Below, in pieces: positions 16,175-24,601 of a DNA stretch of 64,000 nucleotides. This DNA is from Candidatus Edwardsbacteria bacterium (lineage in GTDB: Bacteria; Edwardsbacteria; AC1; EtOH8): contig JAVHLB010000003.1 of assembly GCA_031082425.1 (NCBI GenBank), forward strand, positions 186,001 through 250,000, in the 5' to 3' direction. The translations under genes were made by a program, and so were the position numbers. Within the stretch, counting starts at the first letter, position 1, and each line of letters starts with the position of its first letter. The notes under the pieces are model-generated. The model worked only from the letters and a program-made list of their open reading frames with translations, was not told the DNA's origin and searched no databases.

Positions 16175-18259
16175 ATGAAAACAGTAATGTCTGCTTTGCT
16201 GTTTTTGTTTGCTTTGACTAATTTATCCTGGGCTATGCCCCCACTGGAGGGGATCAAGGAACCAGAGGCCTTAAAGGCTATGCGGCTGAAAGGAATGGAC
16301 AGTCCCAAGCGTGGCTTGCTTCAGCAATTGATAGCCAAGGGCGGCGAGGCCAAGATCTCGGGCAGCCGCAGTTATCCGGTGATACTGGGATATTTCACCG
16401 ACCTGGCGGCCACCAACACCCAGGCCGAGTTTCAGGCCATGCTGTTCAACCGGGGCACAGGGGTCAAGTCGGTCAACAATTATTACCGGGATATGTCCTA
16501 CAACGCCATGAGCTGTTCCGGTAAGGTGGACAACTGGCGCACCAGCAACAACACGGTTGCTTATTATACCCAGGGAACCTATTATGGTATGAAAAACGGC
16601 ACCACCCAGAACACATATGAGTTTATAAACAAAGTATTGGTTCATGCCGATTCATTCACTAACTTTGCCGACGCCAATTTTGATCAAGACCACGACGGTT
16701 ATGTTGACGTGCTGTGGGTGGTTCATGCCGGCAAAGGGGCCGAAGAGGGTGTCACAACCATCTGGTCCCACAGCTTTTATCTGACAGGATTCACCGGGGG
16801 TACTTATTACACCACCAAAGATATCAGCCCCTACACCGGCACTGCGGTGCGGATAAATGACTATATCATAATGCCCGAGCGTACCAATTACGCCGATGGC
16901 AACAGCGGAACCACCGAAATGATCGGGGCTGGTGTTTTCTGCCACGAGTTTGGGCATGCCCTGGGACTGCCGGATCTTTACGACACAGGAGACAGCGGAC
17001 CGGGGATCGGTAATTGGTCCATCATGGCAGGCGGCAGCTGGGGCGGCAATGGCATCACCAACGCCACTCCGGTCCAGATGGACGTCTGGTGCAAGCGCTT
17101 TTTGGGCTGGATCACGCCCTTGAATATCACCAAAAACCAGGGTTTTTCTTTCAGCGCCACCCTGTCCGATTCCCATCACACTACCGCCCGGCTTTCAAAA
17201 CTTGGCAGCATGGCCACCGCTCAGTTCTGGCTTATTGAGGACCGCCGTTCGGTGGCCACCGGCCCGGTGAGCGGAGTGGCTTGGGATCAGTATATTTACA
17301 GTTCCGGACTGGCAATTTACCATATCGACAGCACCTATACTACCACCACCTATCTGAATGCCAATACCGTCAACGCTTCAAATACCCGGGCCTACGGCGT
17401 GGCATTGGAGGAAACCGACCAGACCTCGGCCAGCTATACCTCGGAGCTGTACAACGGCACCAACCAGGGCGATGCGGCCGACATGTGGAACAGCACCACC
17501 CAGGCCAATTTCGACAGCACCGGCACGGCATATCCAATTACTTACTTAAACGACGGGACCAGCCGTTCCGGTACCGCGGTCCGCAAGATACCGGCGGCGG
17601 GCAAGGGAGGGGATTTCAGCAAGGCCATGTTTTGCACCTTGTATGTGATACCGGGGCAGCCGCCGGTTCAAGCCGTGGAACTGAGCTATTTTACCGGTAC
17701 GATCTCCGGCAATAAGCCCTTGCTATCATGGCGAACCGAGAGCGAGTATTACTGTTCACAGTGGGAGATATCCCGGACCAAGGATTCTGAGGGGGAATAC
17801 AAACTGCTGGCCAAGATACCCGGTAGTTTGACCTCCAACCAGCCTCAGGAATACAGTTATACCGATGAAAGCCTGTCGGAGGGAGGGAGCTATTATTACC
17901 TGCTTACGGAGGTGGATGTCAACGGCGAAAAAACACCCTTCGGACCGGTGAATATCGTGGTTTCGTCCTTTGTGAAAAGATCGGAACTGGCGTTACTGCC
18001 CTGCTATCCCAATCCCAGCCGGGGTGGTGTAACGTTCAGATATTCCTTGCCGCAAGAGGGGTATGTGGCCATCAAGATTTTCAACATTCTGGGGCAGGAG
18101 GTTAGAACGATTCATGTTGGCCACAGCCAGTCTGGCCCTAATGCTGTGCCCTGGGATGGCAGGGATAATAAAGCAAACTTTCTGCCCAACGGGATTTACC
18201 TATATCAGTTGGTTTATGGCAATCAAAGGGTCACCCGGAAGCTGAGCATTCTTAAGTAA
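16175..18259 (+). CDS. Secreted M6-family metalloprotease with type IX sorting domain
   Basis: 694 residues. Signal peptide 1-20 (ending SWA), a propeptide-like stretch, then an M6 (immune inhibitor A-like) peptidase domain with zinc motif HEFGHALGLPD (His257, Glu258, His261, Asp267). An EF-hand-like loop DANFDQDHDGYVD (166-178) probably binds calcium. A fibronectin-like segment follows, and the last 90 residues are a FlgD-type C-terminal domain (CYPNPSRGG start, IFNILGQEV, NGIYLYQL, ending LSILK), so export by the type IX system is likely. Predicted role: extracellular protein degradation. The ribosome site is AAGGAG before the ATG. Confidence 0.9.
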   Translation: MKTVMSALLFLFALTNLSWAMPPLEGIKEPEALKAMRLKGMDSPKRGLLQQLIAKGGEAKISGSRSYPVILGYFTDLAATNTQAEFQAMLFNRGTGVKSVNNYYRDMSYNAMSCSGKVDNWRTSNNTVAYYTQGTYYGMKNGTTQNTYEFINKVLVHADSFTNFADANFDQDHDGYVDVLWVVHAGKGAEEGVTTIWSHSFYLTGFTGGTYYTTKDISPYTGTAVRINDYIIMPERTNYADGNSGTTEMIGAGVFCHEFGHALGLPDLYDTGDSGPGIGNWSIMAGGSWGGNGITNATPVQMDVWCKRFLGWITPLNITKNQGFSFSATLSDSHHTTARLSKLGSMATAQFWLIEDRRSVATGPVSGVAWDQYIYSSGLAIYHIDSTYTTTTYLNANTVNASNTRAYGVALEETDQTSASYTSELYNGTNQGDAADMWNSTTQANFDSTGTAYPITYLNDGTSRSGTAVRKIPAAGKGGDFSKAMFCTLYVIPGQPPVQAVELSYFTGTISGNKPLLSWRTESEYYCSQWEISRTKDSEGEYKLLAKIPGSLTSNQPQEYSYTDESLSEGGSYYYLLTEVDVNGEKTPFGPVNIVVSSFVKRSELALLPCYPNPSRGGVTFRYSLPQEGYVAIKIFNILGQEVRTIHVGHSQSGPNAVPWDGRDNKANFLPNGIYLYQLVYGNQRVTRKLSILK

Positions 18260-18272
18260 TCTGTAATGCTTG

Positions 18273-18305
18273 AAATCGCCCTATCTTTAGGGCGATTTTA
18301 TTTTT
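18273..18305 (+). terminator. Intrinsic terminator after the M6 protease gene
   Basis: An 11-bp stem AAATCGCCCTA / TAGGGCGATTT (18273-18283 with 18288-18298), 4-nt loop, followed by TATTTTT. Confidence 0.85.
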
Positions 18306-18365
18306 ACTATTGAAATCATTTGAGATACGTGGTATTTTAATGAAAAATATAATAAAGGATCTTTT

Positions 18366-18605
18366 ATGAAGAAAAATTGGTTGCTGGCGGTATTCCCGGG
18401 CGCTTTGGCGCTGATGGCCATCTCTCTGGTGGTGGCCCTGTTGATAGTAAAAATATTGTGGGCCTGGACCATCCCCGACCTGTTCCCCGGCGCGGTGGAG
18501 CAGGGACTGGTGGTGAAAAGCATCTCCTGGCTGACGTCACTGAAAGTGGCCATATTGGTGGTGGTATTTGCCGGCATCGCCGGGGTGCGCAAGGACCGGG
18601 GCTGA
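18366..18605 (+). CDS. Small two-TM membrane protein
   Basis: 79 residues with two hydrophobic helices (about 7-32 and 57-75) separated by a short loop with a WTIPDLFPGAVEQG segment. An AAGGA ribosome site precedes the ATG. It ends 7 nt before the release-factor-like gene, suggesting cotranscription. No family recognised; codon use is like its neighbours, so it is probably real. Confidence 0.6.
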   Translation: MKKNWLLAVFPGALALMAISLVVALLIVKILWAWTIPDLFPGAVEQGLVVKSISWLTSLKVAILVVVFAGIAGVRKDRG

Positions 18606-18612
18606 AATAAAA

Positions 18613-19029
18613 ATGTCCTTTAGCGAGATCAAACCGGATAGCAGTGATATCGAATATCATTTTGTCCGCAGCTCCGGACCGGGCGGGCAGAACGTCAACA
18701 AGGTCGCCACAGCGGTCCAGCTGAGATTCGACATTGTCCGCACCCGGGCCTTGACCGAGGCGGTGAAACAGGGGATCTTCAAGCTGGCCGGGAACCGGAT
18801 CAATGCCCGGGGTATCCTAATAATTGATGCCCGCAAGTACCGCACCCAGGAGCGCAACAAACAGGACGCCTTTGACCGTCTGCGGGCCCTGATCCTGAGG
18901 GCATCAGCCAGCCCTAAAAAAAGGGTGGCTACCAGGCCCAGCTATCGATCCAAGCTGAAACGGCTGGAGGGGAAACATCTTCAGGGGCTTAAAAAGGACG
19001 GCCGGAGAAAACCCGCCCCGGTCGATTGA
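18613..19029 (+). CDS. arfB: Release-factor-like peptidyl-tRNA hydrolase (ArfB/YaeJ type)
   Basis: 138 residues from the ATG at 18613 (an upstream in-frame ATG at 18568 would overlap the preceding gene). It has the class I release factor catalytic loop GPGGQNVNK near the N-terminus and a basic C-terminal tail rich in Lys/Arg, as in ArfB/YaeJ and ICT1, which hydrolyse peptidyl-tRNA on stalled ribosomes. There is no codon-recognition domain, so it is not RF1 or RF2. The tail is expected to enter the empty mRNA channel. The symbol is by family resemblance. Confidence 0.85.
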   Translation: MSFSEIKPDSSDIEYHFVRSSGPGGQNVNKVATAVQLRFDIVRTRALTEAVKQGIFKLAGNRINARGILIIDARKYRTQERNKQDAFDRLRALILRASASPKKRVATRPSYRSKLKRLEGKHLQGLKKDGRRKPAPVD

Positions 19030-19077
19030 TCCTTTAAGCCGGCATCAGCGGCCTCTAACCATGTTAACGGAGGAGTT

Positions 19078-19968
19078 ATGTTTGATAACAAGGAAAAACT
19101 GATGCAGAAAGTGGCGTCACTCCCCAAGGGCAGCCTTTCGCCCAGCCGCCGCTATTGGTGTCTTACCTGCAAGATGCTGTTCAGCATCGATCATCCGGTA
19201 TGCCCCTACATGCCCAAGATGTGCATCAATACTCCCATCCCCATTGAGGTGATGCCCCTGGAGTCGTCCCTCTGCCTGGAAAAACTGGGACTTTTTTACC
19301 CCAAGATCCCCCAGAAAATAATGTCCTTTCTGGTTGTCGGCGATTTTGGCCAGAGCGGTGACGGATTGTTTAACGCCTACCTGGGGTTTTTGAACGACTG
19401 GGGGGTAAAATACCGGAACGAAAAACTTCAGACCATAAAAAGCTTCATCATCATGGTGAGCGGCTGTGAAACAGCCCAGCGGGTAACGGCGGAGGAGGTC
19501 ACTTTTATAATCACCGACCTGGGAAAAATCTGGGATAAGGATAAGCTGTTCGCTTTGCTGAACCCGGTAATTTCCCTATTCAAGGATGTTTTGAGCATCA
19601 GCCAGACAATCAACCTCGACGAATTGGAGGTCACCGGCGATGCCCCGTCCGGAAAGTACCACTGTCCCATGTGCCGCAAATTCTTCGAGTTCTCCACCCA
19701 GCGTGCTAACATCACCTGTCCGCTGATGGCCCAGAAATGTATGGCCGCCCCGGCTGATATCGCTCAGGCCAAGTACCGGCTGGAGGATCTGGCCAAGGTC
19801 TATCAATACACGCCGGATATTTATAAAAAACTGATATCGGCCTTTCCCCAAAATCCCGCAGCGGGTAAATATCTGGAAAAACTTTTGACCGATGAATGGC
19901 ATTTCGATCCGGATGAATTTGCCCTGGGTCGCATAAAATCCGCCTTGGGATTGGATGAATCCCGATAG
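19078..19968 (+). CDS. Protein with duplicated Cys-rich (zinc-like) modules, unknown function
   Basis: 296 residues, soluble. Two copies of a cysteine module are visible: CLTC-x9-CPYMPKMC at about 28-50 and CPMC-x12-CPLMAQKC at about 200-222; both read C-x2-C ... C-P-x-M-x-x-K-C. Each is followed by a roughly 100-residue helical region, so the protein looks like an internal duplication of a zinc-finger-plus-helical unit. No family recognised. It has a GGAGGAG ribosome site and its own downstream terminator. Confidence 0.65.
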   Translation: MFDNKEKLMQKVASLPKGSLSPSRRYWCLTCKMLFSIDHPVCPYMPKMCINTPIPIEVMPLESSLCLEKLGLFYPKIPQKIMSFLVVGDFGQSGDGLFNAYLGFLNDWGVKYRNEKLQTIKSFIIMVSGCETAQRVTAEEVTFIITDLGKIWDKDKLFALLNPVISLFKDVLSISQTINLDELEVTGDAPSGKYHCPMCRKFFEFSTQRANITCPLMAQKCMAAPADIAQAKYRLEDLAKVYQYTPDIYKKLISAFPQNPAAGKYLEKLLTDEWHFDPDEFALGRIKSALGLDESR

Positions 19969-19974
19969 CTTGAC

Positions 19975-19998
19975 AGCCGCCAACCGGCGGCTTTTCCC
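19975..19998 (+). terminator. Intrinsic terminator
   Basis: A 7-bp stem AGCCGCC / GGCGGCT (19975-19981 with 19986-19992) with AACC loop and a TTT run. Confidence 0.8.
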
Positions 19999-20027
19999 TT
20001 GTATTCTGCCAGTAAATAAGTTACAAT
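19999..20027 (+). promoter_or_regulatory. Promoter predicting a leaderless transcript
   Basis: TTGTAT (19999-20004), 17 bp, TACAAT (20022-20027). The expected transcript start coincides with the ATG at 20034, 6 nt after the -10 box, and no ribosome site is present. Confidence 0.55.
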
Positions 20028-20033
20028 AAAAAC

Positions 20034-20672
20034 ATGAGATCATTGAAGAGCGTATCATTTGCCGTCGGGGTTTTATTAACGGCATCCTGCGCCGGGCCGT
20101 ATATCAGGAGCCGGGAGATGCCCCGGGAGGAGATGCAGCGGCGGCAGGAGATCGTGGAATGCGCCAAAGGACTGGTGGGAACCAGGGATCTGGCGGGGTT
20201 GAACAAGTGCTTCAAGAACGACTGCTCCGGTTTCGCCATAGGAGTATATCGCCTGATGGGCTACCGGGTGGATATCAGATCGCACCGGAAGAACCGGTCC
20301 CTGTCTGAAATGCTGTTCTTAAGCCTGCAGGATAAAGGCCTGGCCTACCAGGAATATCAGCCCCATATAGGGGATGCGGTGTTCTTCAAGAATACCACTG
20401 ATGTGGTCTACGATCGGATAACCCATATGGGATTGGTTGAGGAAATTGAGCCCGACGGCACGGTCATCGTACTGCACTACAGCGCAGGCGGGGTCCAAAG
20501 GCTTAGGATGAACCTCAATTCCCCCTACCGGGAAAAGACCGGCAGCGGCAAGGTGATCAATAATTATCTCAGGCGGGATGACGCCGGGGCCGGGAAAAGG
20601 AACATATTGGCCGGGGCCCTGTTTCACTCCTACGGCGACATCTACAACTACTGTCGAAGGAATAAAAGATAA
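20034..20672 (+). CDS. NlpC/P60-type lipoprotein
   Basis: 212 residues. Lipoprotein signal with lipobox TASC (Cys19), then a papain-like NlpC/P60 fold: catalytic Cys in KNDCSGFAIGVYR and catalytic His in ITHMGLVEEI, with a third polar residue likely in the VLHYSAGG strand. Family members cleave peptidoglycan cross-links or stem peptides. The architecture is short, with no SH3 or LysM binding domains, so membrane anchoring probably positions it. The ATG lies 6 nt after a -10 box and lacks a ribosome site, which predicts a leaderless mRNA. Confidence 0.75.
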   Translation: MRSLKSVSFAVGVLLTASCAGPYIRSREMPREEMQRRQEIVECAKGLVGTRDLAGLNKCFKNDCSGFAIGVYRLMGYRVDIRSHRKNRSLSEMLFLSLQDKGLAYQEYQPHIGDAVFFKNTTDVVYDRITHMGLVEEIEPDGTVIVLHYSAGGVQRLRMNLNSPYREKTGSGKVINNYLRRDDAGAGKRNILAGALFHSYGDIYNYCRRNKR

Positions 20673-20687
20673 AAGCAGGAGAATCAA

Positions 20688-21608
20688 ATGCCAAGCAACA
20701 AAATGCCGTCTCATCATGGCATTAAGGAAGAGATCAGGGCCACATATCCCAACCCTACCCTCAAACTGCTGATAGAGCGGGGAAGCTGCCGGAATTTCAC
20801 CGGTAAAAAGATCCCGCCCAGGATCATGGATCATATATTAAGGGCCGGGATTCACTCCGCCACCGGCGGCAACCTGCAGCCCTATTCGATCATAAAAATA
20901 GACAAGGCCGGGACCAATAAAAAACTGGCCGAAATGTGCCAGCAGCCCTTTATAGGGCAGGCTCCGGTCAACCTGTTGTTCTGCATAGATTGGCGGCGCC
21001 TGGAACGGTGGGCCAAACTGGAGGGCGCGCCGTTTACCGCCCATAACTCCTTCCGTCATTTCTGGATATCCATTCAAGACACCATGATCTGCGCCCAGAA
21101 TATCTGCACGGCGGCCGATTCCCTGGGCCTGGGGTCGGTGTACATCGGGACGGTGATGGAGTTTTTCCCGACGCTGAAAAAAATGTTCAAGCTCCCGAAA
21201 GGGGTGTTTCCGGTGGTCCTGTTGACCATGGGCTATCCCAAGATCAAACCGAAACCCAGGAAGAAACTTACCCCTTCGGCGGTGGTGCATAACGAAAAAT
21301 ATTCAGAACTGGCGGATGCTTCATTACTGAAGGCTTTTAGCGATAAATATCCGGAGGTAAAAATCGAAATAACCCCCGAGCGCTTGAAGCGGTTCGAAAA
21401 AGTCTGTCTAAAGGTGGGGGGCAGGAAGTTTGCGGATAAATGCCTGGGCCGGGTCAAAAAACAGGGATATTTCAGCCCGGTGCAGCGCTATTTCGGGTTG
21501 CACTACGTGGCCGATCTGATGGCCCAGGGGAATGACCGTTTTCTAAAGCAATTTGAAAACTTCGGGTTCGGGTGGTTCCGTGATTTCAAGCTGAAGGGCG
21601 GGAGATGA
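20688..21608 (+). CDS. Nitroreductase-family FMN protein with C-terminal extension
   Basis: 306 residues. The N-terminal 190 residues form a nitroreductase-like fold: IERGSCRNFTGKKIP at the start (the Arg-rich FMN phosphate site), the SATGGNLQPYS segment and GLGSVYIGTV near 145. These enzymes use NAD(P)H to reduce nitro, quinone or flavin substrates. The additional 100-residue C-terminal region (after about 205) is helical and basic and is not part of the basic family; I do not recognise it. It is 15 bp downstream of the lipoprotein gene. Confidence 0.82.
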   Translation: MPSNKMPSHHGIKEEIRATYPNPTLKLLIERGSCRNFTGKKIPPRIMDHILRAGIHSATGGNLQPYSIIKIDKAGTNKKLAEMCQQPFIGQAPVNLLFCIDWRRLERWAKLEGAPFTAHNSFRHFWISIQDTMICAQNICTAADSLGLGSVYIGTVMEFFPTLKKMFKLPKGVFPVVLLTMGYPKIKPKPRKKLTPSAVVHNEKYSELADASLLKAFSDKYPEVKIEITPERLKRFEKVCLKVGGRKFADKCLGRVKKQGYFSPVQRYFGLHYVADLMAQGNDRFLKQFENFGFGWFRDFKLKGGR

Positions 21609-21630
21609 TGCAATCGTGAGGGTAAAATGA

Positions 21631-21654
21631 AGCCGCTGCAAAGCGGCTCTTTTC
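21631..21654 (+). terminator. Intrinsic terminator
   Basis: A 7-bp stem AGCCGCT / AGCGGCT (21631-21637 with 21642-21648), GCAA tetraloop, followed by CTTTTCT. Confidence 0.8.
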
Positions 21655-21662
21655 TATCTGGG

Positions 21663-21691
21663 TTGACATGGCTTGAGTCTTTTGATATAAT
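21663..21691 (+). promoter_or_regulatory. Consensus promoter of the TetR-type gene
   Basis: TTGACA (21663-21668), 17 bp, TATAAT (21686-21691), a perfect consensus. Confidence 0.85.
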
Positions 21692-21701
21692 GTAAGTAAG
21701 T

Positions 21702-21711
21702 GTTAACTAAC
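21702..21711. promoter_or_regulatory. Candidate autoregulatory operator
   Basis: An inverted repeat GTTA-AC-TAAC lies directly after the expected transcript start (about 21698), within a wider imperfect dyad (about 21696-21711). TetR-family regulators commonly bind such dyads overlapping their own promoter. The repeat is short, so this is tentative. Confidence 0.35.
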
Positions 21712-21726
21712 ATAGGGAAGATCCCC

Positions 21727-22347
21727 ATGCCGAAGCCCAAGACCCGCAAACCAACAGAGACCAGAAAGAAGGAGATCGTGGCCACCGCCCAGAAATTCAT
21801 GATGGAGCGGGGGGTTTACGCTATCACTCTTAAGAATATCGCCTGCCTTAACGGGATATCCGAAGCGGCAGTATACCGGCATTTCAAGAGCAAGCGGGAT
21901 ATACTGGCAGCCATCATTGACGATGTGGAGGTCAAAATGATGGAAGCCTTTGACCAGGCGGTGGTCCGGGACTCCGATCCCTTCAAAAAACTGAAGGATA
22001 TCATGAGGTCCCATCTAATTTTTACCGAGAAGAGGAAAGGGGGCCTGTTCGTCATCACCTCGGAATGCATCCATCTGAATGATGATCAGTTAAGGAAAAA
22101 GATACTGAAGGTGATAGACAACTATACAAACCGCATCGGGGGGCTGCTTAACGAGGCCCGATCCAGGGGCCTGGTCCAGCCGGAGATGGGCATCAAGGAT
22201 GCCAGCCTGATGTTTTACGGGCTGATCCAGACCGCGGCCACCGATTTTGCCCTGCGGAACTACGATGTTCCGCCCATCAGCAAATTCGAACATCTGTGGC
22301 GTTTCTTTTGCAACGGGATCAATTATTGTAAGGATGGCGCTAATTGA
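21727..22347 (+). CDS. TetR/AcrR-family transcriptional regulator
   Basis: 206 residues from the ATG at 21727 (an in-frame GTG at 21700 would start almost at the transcript start). The N-terminal helix-turn-helix (about 12-55) is typical: ETRKKEIVATAQKFM, GVYAITLKNIA, GISEAAVYRHFKSKRDIL. The C-terminal part is a helical ligand-binding domain of about 150 residues. It may control the downstream exchanger genes, which start 45 bp further on, or itself. The ligand is unknown. Confidence 0.9.
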   Translation: MPKPKTRKPTETRKKEIVATAQKFMMERGVYAITLKNIACLNGISEAAVYRHFKSKRDILAAIIDDVEVKMMEAFDQAVVRDSDPFKKLKDIMRSHLIFTEKRKGGLFVITSECIHLNDDQLRKKILKVIDNYTNRIGGLLNEARSRGLVQPEMGIKDASLMFYGLIQTAATDFALRNYDVPPISKFEHLWRFFCNGINYCKDGAN

Positions 22348-22351
22348 AACC

Positions 22352-22379
22352 AATGTCAAATTGTGAAATGTTAAACATT
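22352..22379. repeat. Degenerate heptamer array, four units
   Basis: AATGTCA, AATTGTG, AAATGTT, AAACATT in tandem fill the spacer between the TetR gene and the exchanger gene. Same class as the arrays at 14634, 32003, 38876 and 57547. Confidence 0.5.
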
Positions 22380-22392
22380 AAAGAGCCCTGAT

Positions 22393-23397
22393 ATGTTTTT
22401 AATTTGGTTCAAACTGGTATTGCTGGTAGCCGTGATCGTCCTCGCCGGCTCCAGACTGTCGCGCTACGGCGACATTTTGGGCGAGAAGCTGGGGCTTTCT
22501 GGCAGCTGGATAGGAGTGGTGCTGCTGGCAGCGGTGACCTCCCTGCCCGAGTTGTTCTCGGGCATCTCCTCCTCGGCCCTGGTGCGCCAGCCGGATCTGG
22601 CTTTGGGAAACATCTACGGGGCCTGTGTGATGAACCTGGTGGTGGTGGCGGTGATCAGCACCTTGCATACCGAGGGCCCGATATCGGCCAGGGTGGGCCG
22701 GGAGCAGTCGCTGAGCGCCGCCTTGGGCATAATCGCCGTGGCCCTATCCGGTATCGGCCTGTTCGTCAGCCGGCGGATATTGCCGATATCGCTGTTCGAC
22801 GTGGGCCTGTTCTCCTTCGCCATATTCATATTCTATCTGGTGGCCCAGCAGATGATATTCCGGCACGAGAAAGAGAATCCCAGCCAGCGGGGTGAGGTCC
22901 AGTATTCACATATCACCCTGAGAGGGGCGGTGATCCGGTTCTGCCTGGCGGCGGCTGTGATCGTGGCCGCCGGACTGTATCTGCCGATGGTGGCTGATGA
23001 ACTGGCCGGGGTCATGGGCTGGGGCCGGTCTTTCGTAGGCACCGTATTCATGTCGCTGGCCACCACCAGCCCGGAACTGGTGGTCTCCATCAGCGCCCTC
23101 CGGATGGGCCAGGCCGGAATGGCCCTGGGTAACCTCTTCGGCAGCTGCATATTCAACATCAGCCTGATCTTCATTGATGACATCTTCTATCATGGTGCAA
23201 TAATGGCCGATGCTTCTCCCACCCACATATTCACCGCCTTCCTGACGCTGGCCATGATGGGAGTGGCCCTGACCGGACTGCTGTTTCCAGCCAAGAGAAA
23301 GGGGCTGATCAAGGTGGGCTGGGATGCGGCGGTTATTTTCGGCCTGTACCTTTTGGGGATATATGTTATCTTCAAGATGGGCCTGACCCTGGGTTGA
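22393..23397 (+). CDS. Sodium/calcium exchanger-family cation antiporter
   Basis: 334 residues, about ten membrane helices arranged as two homologous halves. The alpha repeats that carry ions are clear: AVTSLPELFSGIS with ALGNIYGACVMN (47-81) in the first half and LATTSPELVVSIS with ALGNLFGSCIFN in the second. Family members exchange Na+ or H+ for Ca2+ or other cations (YrbG/CaxA-like). The gene precedes a CPA2 antiporter gene by 33 bp. The ion specificity cannot be told from sequence. Confidence 0.88.
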   Translation: MFLIWFKLVLLVAVIVLAGSRLSRYGDILGEKLGLSGSWIGVVLLAAVTSLPELFSGISSSALVRQPDLALGNIYGACVMNLVVVAVISTLHTEGPISARVGREQSLSAALGIIAVALSGIGLFVSRRILPISLFDVGLFSFAIFIFYLVAQQMIFRHEKENPSQRGEVQYSHITLRGAVIRFCLAAAVIVAAGLYLPMVADELAGVMGWGRSFVGTVFMSLATTSPELVVSISALRMGQAGMALGNLFGSCIFNISLIFIDDIFYHGAIMADASPTHIFTAFLTLAMMGVALTGLLFPAKRKGLIKVGWDAAVIFGLYLLGIYVIFKMGLTLG

Positions 23398-23429
23398 TCA
23401 ATTAAGCAAACATTGCAGGATCATCATCG

Positions 23430-24569
23430 ATGGAAAGATACATCAGCGACATAAGCGTGATAGTGGTGTTTTCGGCGGTGCTGTCGTGGCTGGCGATAAT
23501 CTCCCGGCAGCCGCTGATCATAGGCTATCTGGTCTGCGGTGCCCTGATCGGCCCCTGGGGCTTTAAACTGGTGAAGGACGTAAGCTTTGTCAACGCAGTC
23601 TCCCAGCTGGGGATAATCCTGCTGTTATTCCATGCCGGACTGGTCCTGCATCCCCGGCGCCTGAAACAACTGTTCAGGCCGGCGGTCCTGATAACCCTGG
23701 GACAGAGCCTGCTGGTATGGGCTGGGGCGTTTTTATTGTCCCTGCTTTTCGGCTACAGCCTGAAGTCCGGAATCATCATCGGTCTGACCATGATCTTCAG
23801 CAGCACCATTCTGGTGGTCAAACTGATCCCCACCACCACCCTGCACCACCAACGGATGGGGGCCTTCGCCATCGCCATCCTGATCGCCCAGGATATCATT
23901 GCGGTCGGCTTTCTGGCGCTGATCAGCGGCACCGGCCATCCTCTGTGGCTTTTGGTGAAGGGGCTGGTTCTGGCGGCGGCGGCCCTGGCTTTTGAACACT
24001 TTCTGCTGCGAAAAATAATGAGCCGGGTCCAGCACTTTCATGAGGTTCTTTTCCTGATGGCCCTGGGATGGGGTTTGGGGCTGGCCCTGGCCGCGCACCT
24101 GATAGGATTCTCCCCGGAGGCGGCGGCCTTCATCGCCGGGGTGGCCCTGGCCAGGGAACCGCTGGCTCTGTTCCTTTCCGAGGGGCTAAAGCAGTTCCGG
24201 GACTTTTTCCTGGTCTTCTTTTTCTTCGTACTGGGCGCCCAGTTCAATTTTGCCCAATCCCTTTCCATAATAATTCCGGCCCTGATGCTGTCCCTGGCGG
24301 TAATGGCCATCAAAATATTCAGCTTTGAAACACTCTTCCGGCTGGCGGGGGAGACGAAAAAATTTTCCCGGGAGGCCGGCGTCAGGTTCTCACAGTCCAG
24401 CGAGTTCGCCCTGATCATCGCCGCCGCACTGTTCGGGTTGGGCCATATAGACGGCAGGGCCTGGCAGACGATACAGATTGTGACCATCTTCACCATGGTC
24501 ATTTCCTCCTACCTGGTGGTCTTCATCTATCCTACGCCGCTGGGTGCGGAGGGTTTGCAGAAAGTGTGA
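23430..24569 (+). CDS. CPA2-family cation:proton antiporter
   Basis: 379 residues with about twelve membrane helices, the Na_H_Exchanger fold. The IIGYLVCGALIGPWG start, the LLLFHAGLVLHP segment, SSTILVVKL and the AIAILIAQDIIAVG helix are typical of KefB/NapA-like transporters; the QD pair in the last is near the ion-binding aspartate. Unlike KefB/KefC it has no C-terminal TrkA-N domain. It is probably a K+ or Na+/H+ antiporter helping pH and ion balance; it sits between an exchanger and the trehalose genes. Confidence 0.88.
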   Translation: MERYISDISVIVVFSAVLSWLAIISRQPLIIGYLVCGALIGPWGFKLVKDVSFVNAVSQLGIILLLFHAGLVLHPRRLKQLFRPAVLITLGQSLLVWAGAFLLSLLFGYSLKSGIIIGLTMIFSSTILVVKLIPTTTLHHQRMGAFAIAILIAQDIIAVGFLALISGTGHPLWLLVKGLVLAAAALAFEHFLLRKIMSRVQHFHEVLFLMALGWGLGLALAAHLIGFSPEAAAFIAGVALAREPLALFLSEGLKQFRDFFLVFFFFVLGAQFNFAQSLSIIIPALMLSLAVMAIKIFSFETLFRLAGETKKFSREAGVRFSQSSEFALIIAAALFGLGHIDGRAWQTIQIVTIFTMVISSYLVVFIYPTPLGAEGLQKV

Positions 24570-24601
24570 ATCCCTTAAAAATCTTATTTTGATAATATAA
24601 T

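Noticed and set aside
24590..24601. Promoter immediately before the trehalose synthase gene (TATAAT at 24596)
   Set aside because: The TATAAT touches the ATG, so the transcript would start inside the gene, and no -35 box lies at the right distance.
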